Below are positions 29,165 to 37,750 of a stretch of 64,000 nt of DNA, in pieces. Source of the stretch: Neorhizobium galegae (GTDB lineage: Bacteria > Pseudomonadota > Alphaproteobacteria > Rhizobiales > Rhizobiaceae). A program made the position numbers and the translations under genes. Numbering within the stretch: the stretch's first letter is position 1; each line of letters begins with the position of its first letter. The stretch covers positions 4,520,001 through 4,584,000 of the forward strand of contig NZ_CP090095.1 of assembly GCF_021391675.1 (NCBI RefSeq), written 5' to 3'. The notes below the pieces were generated by a model, which was given only the letters and a program-made list of their open reading frames with translations, ran no database searches and was not told where the DNA came from.

Positions 29165-30706
29165 ATGACGCTCGCCACTCTCGATCTCGCCGCTGAAGTG
29201 AAAAACATTCTGGGCGATCTCGGCGTAAAGGCCGAAAGTTATACCGGCGGCACGCTCGCCGTCGGTTCGCCCATCACAGGTAAAGAGATCGGCAAACTGC
29301 CGGAAGAAACCGCCGCAGGCGCCGCAAAAGCGATCGACGCAGCCCATGCGGCCTTCCTCGAATGGCGGCTGGTTCCGGCTCCGAAGCGCGGCGAACTGAT
29401 CCGCCTTCTCGGCGAGGAACTGCGCGCCGCCAAGACGGCACTCGGCAGGCTGGTTTCGATCGAGGTCGGCAAGGTGACCTCCGAAGGCCTCGGCGAAGTG
29501 CAGGAAATGATCGACATCTGCGATTTCGCGGTCGGCCTTTCCCGCCAGCTCTACGGCCTGACCATCGCCACAGAACGCTCCGAACACCGGATGATGGAAA
29601 CCTGGCATCCGCTCGGCGCCATCGGCATCATCTCCGCCTTCAATTTCCCGGTCGCCGTCTGGTCCTGGAATGCGGCGCTCGCCATCGTCTGCGGCAATTC
29701 CACCGTTTGGAAGCCGTCGGAAAAGACGCCGCTGACCGCGCTCGCCACCCAGGCGATCTTCGAAAAGGCGCTCGCCCGTTTCGTCGCGGATGGCGGAAAG
29801 GCCCCGAAGAACCTCTCGACCCTCCTGATCGGCGGCCGCGACATCGGCGAAGTCTTGGTTGACCACGACAAGATCCCGCTGGTTTCCGCGACCGGCTCCA
29901 CGGCCATGGGCCGGGCCGTCGGCCCGCGCCTTGCGTCGCGCTTCGCCCGCTCGCTGCTGGAACTCGGCGGCAACAACGCCGCGATCGTCGCCCCGACCGC
30001 CGATCTCGACCTGACGCTGCGCGGTGTCGCCTTCGCCGCCATGGGTACCGCCGGCCAGCGCTGCACCTCGTTGCGCCGCCTCTTCGTACATGACAGCGTC
30101 TATGAAACGCTGGTGCCGCGCCTCGCCAAGGCCTACCAGTCCGTGACGATCGGCAGCCCGCTCGAAAACGGCAATCTCGTCGGCCCGCTGATCGACAAGA
30201 CGGCTTACGACAAGATGCAGAAGGCGCTGGAAGCCGCCAAGGCCGAGGGCGGCAAGGTGACCGGCGGCGAACGCGTCCACCAGAACGAGGCAGCCGACGC
30301 CTATTACGTCCGCCCCGCGATCGTCGAAATGCCGGCCCAGGCGGGCCCGGTCAAGGACGAGACCTTTGCCCCGATCCTCTACGTGATGAAATATTCGAGC
30401 TTCGACGAGGCGCTCGCCCTGCACAACGACGTGCCGCAGGGCCTTTCCTCCTCGATCTTCACCAACGACATGCGCGAGGCCGAGACCTTCGTCTCCGCCC
30501 GCGGCTCCGATTGCGGCATCGCCAACGTCAATATCGGCCCCTCGGGCGCCGAGATCGGCGGTGCGTTCGGCGGCGAGAAGGAAACCGGCGGCGGCCGCGA
30601 ATCCGGTTCCGACGCATGGCGCGTCTATATGCGCCGCGCCACCAATACCCTGAACTACGGCCGCACCCTGCCGCTGGCGCAGGGCGTCAAGTTCGACATC
30701 GAATAA
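29165..30706 (+). CDS. amaB: ALDH7-family alpha-aminoadipate-semialdehyde dehydrogenase
   Basis: 513 residues. It matches the antiquitin/ALDH7 class: PAPKRGELIRLLGEELR, LVSIEVGKVTSEGLGEVQE, DICDFAVGLSRQLYG, IISAFNFPVAVWSWNAALA. The catalytic glutamate is in LLELGGNNA and the catalytic cysteine in GTAGQRCTSLRRL. It oxidises alpha-aminoadipic semialdehyde to aminoadipate with NAD in lysine/pipecolate breakdown. I chose ATG 29165, with GGAGACTGAC upstream; the frame is open to 29135. It lies 56 bp after the FAD oxidase gene and 3 bp before the peptidase gene. Confidence 0.88.
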   Translation: MTLATLDLAAEVKNILGDLGVKAESYTGGTLAVGSPITGKEIGKLPEETAAGAAKAIDAAHAAFLEWRLVPAPKRGELIRLLGEELRAAKTALGRLVSIEVGKVTSEGLGEVQEMIDICDFAVGLSRQLYGLTIATERSEHRMMETWHPLGAIGIISAFNFPVAVWSWNAALAIVCGNSTVWKPSEKTPLTALATQAIFEKALARFVADGGKAPKNLSTLLIGGRDIGEVLVDHDKIPLVSATGSTAMGRAVGPRLASRFARSLLELGGNNAAIVAPTADLDLTLRGVAFAAMGTAGQRCTSLRRLFVHDSVYETLVPRLAKAYQSVTIGSPLENGNLVGPLIDKTAYDKMQKALEAAKAEGGKVTGGERVHQNEAADAYYVRPAIVEMPAQAGPVKDETFAPILYVMKYSSFDEALALHNDVPQGLSSSIFTNDMREAETFVSARGSDCGIANVNIGPSGAEIGGAFGGEKETGGGRESGSDAWRVYMRRATNTLNYGRTLPLAQGVKFDIE

Positions 30707-30709
30707 CCG

Positions 30710-31708
30710 ATGGCCGAAACGCTCAATCTCCTGACCGATATCGAAGGCGTGGCCGTCGGCCATGCCACCGATCTTGCCCTGGGTTCGGGCGTCACGGCGA
30801 TCGTCTTCGACGAACCGGCGATCGCCTCCGGCTCGGTGCTCGGCGGTGCGCCGGGCGGGCGGGATACCGCCCTGCTGGATCCATCGATGACCGTGCAGAC
30901 GGTCGATGCCTTCGTGCTGTCAGGCGGCTCAGCCTTCGGACTGGATGCGGCCGGTGGCTTGCAATCGGGCCTGCGCGAGATCGGCCGCGGCTTCCAGGTC
31001 GGCAACGTCCGCGTGCCGATCGTGCCGCAGGCGATCCTGATGGATCTCCTGAACGGCGGCAACAAGGACTGGGGCCTGCATTCGCCCTATCGCGAAATGG
31101 GCTACGAGGCTTTCAGGGCCGCCGCGAAGGGTCCATTCGCGCTCGGAACCGTCGGCGCGGGGACGGGCGCCACGACGGCGACGTTCAAGGGCGGGCTCGG
31201 CTCGGCAAGCGCCAGGGCATCCTCCGGCCATTGGGTCGCCGCGCTCGTGGCCGCCAATGCGCTGGGCTCGGCGACAATTGGCGAAGGCCCGCATTTCTGG
31301 GCCGCTCCCTTTGAAGAAGGAAACGAGTTCGGCGGGCTTGGCCTGCCTCCGAGCTTCGACAATCGCATGCGCCTCAAGGGCCGCAACGTGACCTCGACGA
31401 CGATAGGCATCATCGTCACCGATGCCGTGCTGACCAAGGCACAGGCGCACCGGCTTTCCATCCTCGCCCATGACGGCCTCGCCCGCGCGGTCCTGCCGGC
31501 GCACCTGCCGTTTGATGGCGACACGATCTTTTCGGCGGCGACTGGTGCAAAACCGTTAAGCGAGCCGTCGGATTTCATGGAAATCTGCCATCTGGCGACG
31601 CTGGTGACCGCACGCGCCGTGGCCCGCGGCGTCTACGAGGCAACGGCTTTGCCCAATGCAAGCGCCCTACCCGCCTGGCGCGACAAATTCACTTCGCCGG
31701 CTAAATAG
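30710..31708 (+). CDS. P1-family N-terminal nucleophile peptidase (DmpA/BapA-like)
   Basis: 332 residues, the length of the P1 (S58) family of self-processing aminopeptidases and beta-peptidyl aminopeptidases. The N-terminal LTDIEGVAVGHATD and LGGAPGGRDTALLDP blocks and VDAFVLSGGSAFGLDAAGG are typical. The processing site should be in GRNVTSTTIGIIVTDA, with a Ser/Thr as new N-terminal nucleophile. It is the last gene of the oxidase-ALDH operon (3-bp gap) and overlaps the end of cobC by 8 bp. It may release an amide- or peptide-bound substrate for the operon. Confidence 0.88.
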   Translation: MAETLNLLTDIEGVAVGHATDLALGSGVTAIVFDEPAIASGSVLGGAPGGRDTALLDPSMTVQTVDAFVLSGGSAFGLDAAGGLQSGLREIGRGFQVGNVRVPIVPQAILMDLLNGGNKDWGLHSPYREMGYEAFRAAAKGPFALGTVGAGTGATTATFKGGLGSASARASSGHWVAALVAANALGSATIGEGPHFWAAPFEEGNEFGGLGLPPSFDNRMRLKGRNVTSTTIGIIVTDAVLTKAQAHRLSILAHDGLARAVLPAHLPFDGDTIFSAATGAKPLSEPSDFMEICHLATLVTARAVARGVYEATALPNASALPAWRDKFTSPAK

Positions 31709-32729
31709 TTTTCAAGGCTTCTTCGAGCCGCGGCCAGTCGCTCTCGCTGGGAAGGCCGATCCTGAGATCATCGGGTCGTTCCTCGAACCGGCGCACCAGA
31801 ATGCCCTGCTCTCCAAGATGCCCGAAAATCGCCTGCGCGCGGGGAGCGCGGATGAAGCGGAACAGCGACGTTCCGTCCGTGACGGGTATTCCGGCAGCCC
31901 CGAGCAGGGCATCCAGCCGCGCCGCATCCTCTTTCAGCCTCAGCCGCATCGCCTGCTGCCATCTGACATCGCCGAGTGCTTCGTTCGCCACATGCAATGC
32001 CGGGCCGGACACCGCCCACGGGCCGAGCCGGTTCTCGATACGCGCGATCGTTTCCGGATGCGAAATCACGAAGCCGAGCCGCAGGCCGGCCATGCCGTAG
32101 AATTTGCCGAAGGACCGGAGCACCGCCAGCCCGCCGGCATCCACCGCGTCAGTGACGCTTGATGCTTCCGAGACATCCATGAACGCCTCGTCGACAACCA
32201 ACAGCCCGCCCTTCGCGCGCATGACTGCTGCGAGCGCCAAAAGATCGGCACGCGGGACGATCCGTCCTGTCGGGTTGTTGGGATTGACGATGACGGCCAG
32301 GCCCGCTTCCGCCAAGCGATCCAGATCGTGGGTTTCGGTGACCTCGAAACCGGAAAGCCGCGCCGCGCGGGCATGCTCCGCATAGGTGGGCGAAAGAACC
32401 GCGGCACGGCCTTTCCGGCCGATCAGATCCGCGACCATCGGCAGCAGGATCTGCGTCCCCGGCCCCGCCGCGACATGTGCCGCCGACGGCGCGCCGTAGG
32501 CGGCAGCGGCAAGGGCCTTCAGCCTTTCCGCCGATGCGACGTCGGGCAGTCGCGTGAAAGCATTGTCGGGCAGGGGCGAATACGGATAGGAATGCGGGCT
32601 GATACCGGTGGAAAGATCGACCCAGGGTTCCGGCGCGTGGCGAAACAGCGCCCGGGCACGGGAAAGATTACCGCCGTGCTGTATCGGATCGCCAATTTCA
32701 CCGCCAATCTCAGGGCCTGCCAACTTCAT
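31701..32729 (-). CDS. cobC: Threonine-phosphate decarboxylase (cobalamin biosynthesis, CobC type)
   Basis: 342 residues. A PLP fold-type I enzyme that makes (R)-1-aminopropan-2-ol phosphate for the nucleotide loop. Signs are the N-terminal HGGNLSRARALF and DLSTGISPHSYP blocks, VIVNPNNPTGRIVPRADLL, VVDEAFMDVSE, and the PLP lysine in LRSFGKFYGMAGLRLGF. ATG 32729 is chosen with GAGAAGGA 3 bases upstream; an earlier start at 32768 would run into cobD. The start codons of cobC and cobD share the same CATG. Confidence 0.93.
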   Translation of the reverse strand: MKLAGPEIGGEIGDPIQHGGNLSRARALFRHAPEPWVDLSTGISPHSYPYSPLPDNAFTRLPDVASAERLKALAAAAYGAPSAAHVAAGPGTQILLPMVADLIGRKGRAAVLSPTYAEHARAARLSGFEVTETHDLDRLAEAGLAVIVNPNNPTGRIVPRADLLALAAVMRAKGGLLVVDEAFMDVSEASSVTDAVDAGGLAVLRSFGKFYGMAGLRLGFVISHPETIARIENRLGPWAVSGPALHVANEALGDVRWQQAMRLRLKEDAARLDALLGAAGIPVTDGTSLFRFIRAPRAQAIFGHLGEQGILVRRFEERPDDLRIGLPSESDWPRLEEALKTI

Positions 32730-33693
32730 GTTCCTTCTCGCATTTTTCGCCCTGATCACGGAGCGCATCGTGGGTTATCCGGACTGGCTGTTCCGCCGCA
32801 TCGGCCATCCGGTCACCTGGATCGGCGCACTGATATCCCGGCTTGACCGCGATCTGAACCGCGAAAACGACGACTTTTCCACGCGCAAGCGAAAGGGCGT
32901 GTTCGCGCTTTTGGCGCTTCTCGGCATCACCATCCTGCTCGGCCTGGTGATCGAATACGACCTGAGAATGATCCCCCTCGGGCCGATCCTGCTGGTCGTG
33001 ATCGCTGCGAGCCTGCCGGCGCAGAAGAGCCTTGAAACCCATGTCGAGGCCGTCGCGACGGCGCTGCAATACGGAGGCCTGGACGCCGGGCGGAAAGCGG
33101 TCTCGAAAATCGTCGGGCGCGATCCGGAAAAGCTCGACGAAGCGGCCGTCTGCCGCGCGGCGATCGAGAGCCTGGCCGAGAATTTTTCGGACGGCGTCGT
33201 GGCGCCGGCCTTCTGGATGGGGATCGGCGGTCTTGCGGGTGGCGTGGGCTACAAGGCGGCCAACACCGCCGACAGCATGATCGGCCACAAGCTGCCGCGA
33301 TACGAAGCCTTCGGCTGGGCGGCCGCGCGTTTCGACGATCTCATCAACCTGCCCGCCTCGCGCCTGAGCGCCCTTCTTTTCGTGGTCGCAGCGGGCTTCA
33401 TCGATCGCGCCTCGCCGGGCAACGCGATCCGCGCCATCCGGCGGGATGCCCGCCATCACCGTTCGCCGAATGCCGGCTGGCCGGAAGCGGCGATGGCCGG
33501 TGCGCTCGGCATCGCGCTCGCAGGACCGCGCAGTTATGGCGGCCGGATGATCGAGGCGCGTTTCATGGGCGAGGGCGGGCGCTCCGAGCTCACCTACGAC
33601 GACATCCGCCGCGCGCTGAAACTCGCCCGGATCGCCGACGCGTTGCTGATCGGCCTCTTCGGCCTTCTGGCGTGGATCATCTGGCAAGTTTGA
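32728..33693 (+). CDS. cobD: Adenosylcobinamide-phosphate synthase (CobD/CbiB), membrane protein
   Basis: 321 residues. CobD joins aminopropanol phosphate to adenosylcobyric acid. The N-terminus [20 protein letters not shown] and [15 protein letters not shown] are family hallmarks; [20 protein letters not shown] and [15 protein letters not shown] are the conserved core. Several hydrophobic helices place it in the inner membrane. ATG 32728 overlaps the divergent cobC start codon, and the ribosome binding site is weak. The 3' end overlaps cobQ by 17 bp. Confidence 0.92.
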   Translation: MFLLAFFALITERIVGYPDWLFRRIGHPVTWIGALISRLDRDLNRENDDFSTRKRKGVFALLALLGITILLGLVIEYDLRMIPLGPILLVVIAASLPAQKSLETHVEAVATALQYGGLDAGRKAVSKIVGRDPEKLDEAAVCRAAIESLAENFSDGVVAPAFWMGIGGLAGGVGYKAANTADSMIGHKLPRYEAFGWAAARFDDLINLPASRLSALLFVVAAGFIDRASPGNAIRAIRRDARHHRSPNAGWPEAAMAGALGIALAGPRSYGGRMIEARFMGEGGRSELTYDDIRRALKLARIADALLIGLFGLLAWIIWQV

Positions 33694-35146
33694 GCAGCCC
33701 ATCGAGATCGAGGTGCTTTTCCATATGGCCGGCCAGCCGGTCCAGCACCGCGTCCACGCCCGCCTCGTAATCGAGATCCGAAGCAAAGCCTCCGAGCCGC
33801 GTCAGCCAGGCCGACCGCTGCCGATCGTCCGAGAACAGCCCATGGAGATAGGTGCCCCAGACGCGGCCATCCGCCGAGATCGCCCCTTCCGGGCTGCCGC
33901 CGATTGTCGCAAAAGACCGCGCGCAATCGGCGCCGGATGTCCGCCCTATATGCATTTCATACCCGGACAGGGAGATTCCGTCGAAGCTCGCGCCCGCAAC
34001 GGCCTCCAGCCGTTTATCGCCCGCAAGAACCGTCCCGACATCCAGCAAACCCAGCCCTTCGATCGAGCCCGGCGGTCCTTCCGTACCTTCCGGATCGGCG
34101 ATCGTTTTGCCGAGCATCTGATATCCGCCGCAGAGACCGAGCACCCGCCCGCCGCGGCGGACATGTGCGGCGATATCCACGTCGAACCCTGCCGCCTTCA
34201 GCGCCTTCAGATCGGATATCGTCGCCTTCGAGCCGACCAGCAGCACGAGATCGCAATCGCCGGGAATGGCCTGCCCCGGCCGGACCCGGATGAGATCGAC
34301 ATCCGGCTCCGCTTCCAGCGGATCGAGATCGTCGAAATTGGAGATATGCGGCAGGATCGGCACCGCGATCCTGATCTTCGCACCCGCCTTCCGCACCGAT
34401 GGCGCATTGAGGCCCAGCGCATCTTCGGCCGGCAGCCGGGCCGCATCGGCAAAATGCGGCAACAGCCCGACCGACTGCCAGCCGGTGAGTTCCCCGATCA
34501 TCCGCATGCCGTCGGCGAACAGTGCCGGATCGCCGCGAAAGCGATTGACGATAAAGCCCCGGATCATCGCCGCATCTTCGGGGTCGAGCACCAGCCTGGT
34601 GCCGGCAAGGCTGGCAATCACCCCGCCGCGGTCGATATCGCCGATCAGCACGACCGGCACGTCCGCCGCCCGCGCAAATCCCATATTGGCAATGTCATTC
34701 TGGCGCAGATTGATCTCGGAAGCGCTGCCGGCACCTTCGACCAAAACCAGATCGGCCTGATTGCGAAGAAGCCCGAAACTTTCGAGAACCCGCGGCATCA
34801 GTGTCCGTTTGAGGTTCTGGTATTCGGCAGCCTTGGCATTGCCTTCGACCCTGCCCTGCACCACGACCTGCGCGCCGACCTCGCTCTGCGGTTTCAAAAG
34901 CACTGGGTTCATATGGACGCTGAGCGGCACCCCTGCGGCCCGTGCCTGCAACGCCTGCGCCCGGCCGATTTCGCCGCCATCCGCGGTGACCGCGGCATTG
35001 TTCGACATGTTCTGCGGCTTGAACGGCATGATCTTCAGGCCGCGCAGCGTAAAGGCGCGGGCAAGTCCGGCCACGACCAGCGACTTGCCCACATCCGAGC
35101 CCGTTCCCTGAAACATCAGCGCCCGAGCTGGCTTGACCCCAACCAT
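33677..35146 (-). CDS. cobQ: Adenosylcobyric acid synthase (glutamine-hydrolysing)
   Basis: 489 residues. CobQ amidates four carboxyl groups of adenosylcobyrinic a,c-diamide. The N-terminal ATP-binding domain begins [20 protein letters not shown], and the C-terminal class I glutamine amidotransferase domain has its cysteine in [11 protein letters not shown] and histidine in [11 protein letters not shown]. It starts two bases after the cobO stop and ends convergently inside cobD. Operon: cbtB-cbtA-cobO-cobQ, under the left cobalamin riboswitch. Confidence 0.95.
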   Translation of the reverse strand: MVGVKPARALMFQGTGSDVGKSLVVAGLARAFTLRGLKIMPFKPQNMSNNAAVTADGGEIGRAQALQARAAGVPLSVHMNPVLLKPQSEVGAQVVVQGRVEGNAKAAEYQNLKRTLMPRVLESFGLLRNQADLVLVEGAGSASEINLRQNDIANMGFARAADVPVVLIGDIDRGGVIASLAGTRLVLDPEDAAMIRGFIVNRFRGDPALFADGMRMIGELTGWQSVGLLPHFADAARLPAEDALGLNAPSVRKAGAKIRIAVPILPHISNFDDLDPLEAEPDVDLIRVRPGQAIPGDCDLVLLVGSKATISDLKALKAAGFDVDIAAHVRRGGRVLGLCGGYQMLGKTIADPEGTEGPPGSIEGLGLLDVGTVLAGDKRLEAVAGASFDGISLSGYEMHIGRTSGADCARSFATIGGSPEGAISADGRVWGTYLHGLFSDDRQRSAWLTRLGGFASDLDYEAGVDAVLDRLAGHMEKHLDLDGLLKLAR

Positions 35147-35148
35147 GG

Positions 35149-35763
35149 CTAAAACTCGATGCCGGCCTGGGCCTTCACGCCCGCCTTGAAGTGATGCTTG
35201 ACCAGCGTCATCTCGGTCACCATGTCGGCGGCCTCGATCAGCGCCGGCTTGGCGTTGCGGCCGGTGACGACCACATGCAGATCCGGCCGCCGTGCCTGAA
35301 GCGCAGCGACAATTTTTTCGAGATCGAGGTAGTCATAACGAAGTGCGATATTGAGTTCGTCGAGGATGACGAGCCCGATCGTCTCGTCCGCCATCAGCTC
35401 GAGCGCCTTTTCCCAGGCCTTTTCCGCCGCGGCGACATCGCGCTTCAGGTCCTGAGTTTCCCAGGTAAAACCCTCGCCCATCGTGTGCCAAACGACGCGG
35501 TCACCGAAGACGGCAAGCGCCGGCTGCTCCCCGGTCGACCAGGCACCCTTGATGAACTGCACGACGCCGACCCGGCGATTATTGCCGAGCATACGCAGCG
35601 CCAGGCCGAAAGCGGCGGTGGATTTACCCTTGCCCGAGCCGGTATGGACGATGAGAAGACCCTTTTCCTGGGTCTTCTCTGCCACTTCCGCATCCTGAAC
35701 CGCCTTGCGGTTCGCCATCTTGGCGCGGTGACGCTCGACGGAGGCCTCGTCGATCTCCTTCAC
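35149..35763 (-). CDS. cobO: Corrinoid adenosyltransferase
   Basis: 204 residues. CobO/BtuR transfers adenosyl from ATP to cob(I)yrinic acid a,c-diamide. The P-loop is [14 protein letters not shown], followed by [14 protein letters not shown] and [15 protein letters not shown], all family signatures. The start is GTG 35763, overlapping the cbtA stop as GTGA; ATG 35718 is an alternative 15 residues in. Confidence 0.94.
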   Translation of the reverse strand: MKEIDEASVERHRAKMANRKAVQDAEVAEKTQEKGLLIVHTGSGKGKSTAAFGLALRMLGNNRRVGVVQFIKGAWSTGEQPALAVFGDRVVWHTMGEGFTWETQDLKRDVAAAEKAWEKALELMADETIGLVILDELNIALRYDYLDLEKIVAALQARRPDLHVVVTGRNAKPALIEAADMVTEMTLVKHHFKAGVKAQAGIEF

Positions 35764-36512
35764 CGGGAAGCGAGCTTCGCCGGAGATCCGGCAGAAGCTT
35801 CCTCGCCAGCGCGGAACTTTTCGCGGACGACCCCGGCAAGCGCGCCGAGCACCGCCCAGAACACCAGGTTGGTGGCATAGACCGCGTTGACGAAACGGGT
35901 ATGGAGATCCATCGGGACCGCCGTTTCATGGCTTGGCGGCAGCGGCGCGCCGACCAGATGCGGAGCGATCAGGAGCACGACCGCCAGCGCGGCGAACACG
36001 GCCGAGCGGGTATAAGCGAGCAGGCCGAGGCCGATTGCCGTGCAGACCGCCGTCGAGACCCACCAGATCTGGCGCGGGCCGAGCTCCGCAGCCGGCATGC
36101 CGGGCAGTTCCGGCGGCAGGCCGAGGCCGGGCGCGAGGATGACGGCGAGGAAGCCGGCAATGCCGAACATCAGACCGCCGCGCCAGCCCTTGAAGCCGCC
36201 GAACGCTTCCGAGGCCGCAACGAGGACAAGGGCAAAACCGATAGCCGACAGCATGTCTGCGGCAAGCGTATAGATGAAGCGCTCGAAGCCGTCAGCAGGC
36301 GCCCAGGCCTCTTCCTCATGGTGATGAGCCGCAGCGCCAGGTGCCGCGGGCGCGGCGTCATGGCTATGGCCCGCCTCGGGCGCGGCATTTTCGAACACTT
36401 CCGCCTGCAGGATCAGCGGCACGGTGGAGAAGCTCTGCATCACGGTAAGCAGCAGTCCGGACAAAAGCCCGGCGATCACCGCCGTGAAGACGATGTTGCG
36501 AAACAACGACAT
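35760..36512 (-). CDS. cbtA: CbtA family cobalt transporter subunit
   Basis: 250 residues with five or six hydrophobic helices, starting MSLFRNIVFTAVIAGLLSG. A histidine-rich loop between the first two helices (HSHDAAPAAPG, then HHHEEEAW) is typical of CbtA and likely binds metal. Inner membrane. ATG 36512 has GGAG upstream. CbtAB is predicted as a cobalt uptake system in alphaproteobacteria, regularly under a cobalamin riboswitch, as here. Confidence 0.9.
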   Translation of the reverse strand: MSLFRNIVFTAVIAGLLSGLLLTVMQSFSTVPLILQAEVFENAAPEAGHSHDAAPAAPGAAAHHHEEEAWAPADGFERFIYTLAADMLSAIGFALVLVAASEAFGGFKGWRGGLMFGIAGFLAVILAPGLGLPPELPGMPAAELGPRQIWWVSTAVCTAIGLGLLAYTRSAVFAALAVVLLIAPHLVGAPLPPSHETAVPMDLHTRFVNAVYATNLVFWAVLGALAGVVREKFRAGEEASAGSPAKLASR

Positions 36513-36525
36513 TTGGGAGAACTCC

Positions 36526-36702
36526 TCAGTGGCAGGGGAAGGCGAGCGAGTGGCGCGTGTCATGCGCGGCGTTATGGACGACTTCCAGATGCGAGAAGCC
36601 GACAAAACCGACGATGAACAGGCCGAGCAGGGCCGTCATGCTGAGGGGGATGATCTTCGAAGCGGAGAGGCTGACTGCAGCTGCAGCAGAATTCGTTACC
36701 AT
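36526..36702 (-). CDS. cbtB: CbtB family cobalt transporter small subunit
   Basis: 58 residues: one transmembrane helix (SMTALLGLFIVGFVGFSHLE) and a C-terminal histidine motif HNAAHDTRHSLAFPCH, the CbtB hallmark. It is the first gene after the minus-strand cobalamin riboswitch. ATG 36702 has AAAGGACGAG upstream; longer readings would translate the riboswitch and were rejected. Confidence 0.9.
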   Translation of the reverse strand: MVTNSAAAAVSLSASKIIPLSMTALLGLFIVGFVGFSHLEVVHNAAHDTRHSLAFPCH

Positions 36703-36749
36703 GGTCTCGTCCTTTCGCCCTCCACCCGAGGGCCGTTCACGTTCTTTGC

Positions 36750-36952
36750 CGCCTCTGGCAGGTCTCCTGGCTCGCGGATCGGACGCCTTCTCCCGCCTTC
36801 CCAGGATACCGTTGGCCGGATTTCCCAGTGGCTTGACGGCCGGACGGCCGTTTTGGGTAAAGACTTTCCGCTTACAGTTGCGGGGGCAGCCGCGGGTTGG
36901 ACGGCAAATCCGTCGCACCGCATTCCCTCTAAAACCCTTTCGGGCACCATAG
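36750..36952 (-). ncRNA. Cobalamin riboswitch controlling cbtB-cbtA-cobO-cobQ
   Basis: On the minus strand the element contains GAATGCGGTGCGA, the core GCTGCCCCCGCAACTG, AAGCCACTGGGAAATC, GGGAAGGC, and the B12 box AGCCAGGAGACCTGCC at about 36757-36773. Downstream, GCCCTC-N5-GAGGGC (36717-36733) forms a hairpin just before the cbtB ribosome binding site, a candidate translation-control platform. Confidence 0.95.
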
Positions 36953-36960
36953 GCTCGGTC

Positions 36961-37033
36961 ACTATAGACGAATTCGGCCTCACGGCAATCGCCTTTGCGA
37001 CGCATTGACATGGGTGTACGACCGGGCTTACTT
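36961..37033. promoter_or_regulatory. Divergent promoter pair between the two cobalamin riboswitches
   Basis: Plus strand: TTGACA (37005-37010), 17 bases, TTACTT (37028-37033), just before the right riboswitch. Minus strand: TTGCCG (36983-36988), 16 bases, TATAGT (36961-36966), before the left riboswitch. Both fit the housekeeping sigma pattern by eye. Confidence 0.5.
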
Positions 37034-37040
37034 GAAAACA

Positions 37041-37218
37041 GATGGTCCCTTTCCGGCAACGGGGAGGGCTAAGAGAGAATGCGGTGCGATCCTCTTCTTG
37101 AGGATCAATGCCGCGGCTGCCCCCGCAACTGTAGGCGGCGAGCCATTGCCGAGAGGCCACTGGGAAACCGGGAAGGCAGGCAAATGGCGACGACCCGCGA
37201 GCCAGGAGACCTGCCGTC
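37041..37218 (+). ncRNA. Cobalamin riboswitch controlling DUF1636-cobW-cobN-cobG-cobH-cobI-cobJ
   Basis: Recognisable parts in order are GATGGTCCC, GAATGCGGTGCGAT, the core GCTGCCCCCGCAACTG, GAGAGGCCACTGGGAAACC, GGGAAGGC, and the B12 box GAGCCAGGAGACCTGCC at 37199-37215. About 120 bases of leader separate it from the first start codon. Confidence 0.95.
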
Positions 37219-37339
37219 CGTTTAATTTTGCTTCACCGGGCGGGGTGCTCCGGAGGAAGTGTCTCGATCACCGCAGAGGGATTTCGACCTTCTGCTCCGC
37301 GCCCCGATTTTTCGACCCCGGCGGGAACGCGGCTGACCG

Positions 37340-37750
37340 ATGAGTGACCACCGACCAGATGATCCGGCAACCGGCAGCCCGGCAGACGTGACGATTTTCG
37401 TCTGCACCAATTGCCGCGACGCGACCGACAGCGAAATCCGGCCGGGCATCGCGCTGATCGCGGCGCTACGTGAAGCCGCAAGCGGCAAGCCACTCGCCGT
37501 CAAGCCCGTCACCTGCCTCGCCAATTGCGAAAAGAGCCCGAGCGCCGCCTTCAACCACAAGAGCGGCTGGTCCTATGTCTTCGGCCACCTTTCGCTCGAT
37601 AATGTCGAGGACATCGTCACCGGCGCCATGATGCTGGCCGAGGACGAGCGCGGTTTCCTTCCCCTTCGCGGCCGTCCGACCTGCCTGCGCGGTAAGGGCA
37701 TGACGGCCCGCATTCCACCCTTTCATCATCACGAGGACATGCCATCATGA
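37340..37750 (+). CDS. DUF1636 family metal-binding protein
   Basis: 136 residues. DUF1636 proteins resemble thioredoxin-like [2Fe-2S] ferredoxins; here four cysteines lie in two pairs, FVCTNCRDATD and PVTCLANCEKSP, consistent with a cluster or metal site. The tail is histidine-rich (PPFHHHEDMPS). It is the first gene after the right cobalamin riboswitch and overlaps cobW by ATGA. Families of this kind occur next to cobW, which suggests a role in cobalt handling or electron supply. Function not established. Confidence 0.85.
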   Translation: MSDHRPDDPATGSPADVTIFVCTNCRDATDSEIRPGIALIAALREAASGKPLAVKPVTCLANCEKSPSAAFNHKSGWSYVFGHLSLDNVEDIVTGAMMLAEDERGFLPLRGRPTCLRGKGMTARIPPFHHHEDMPS

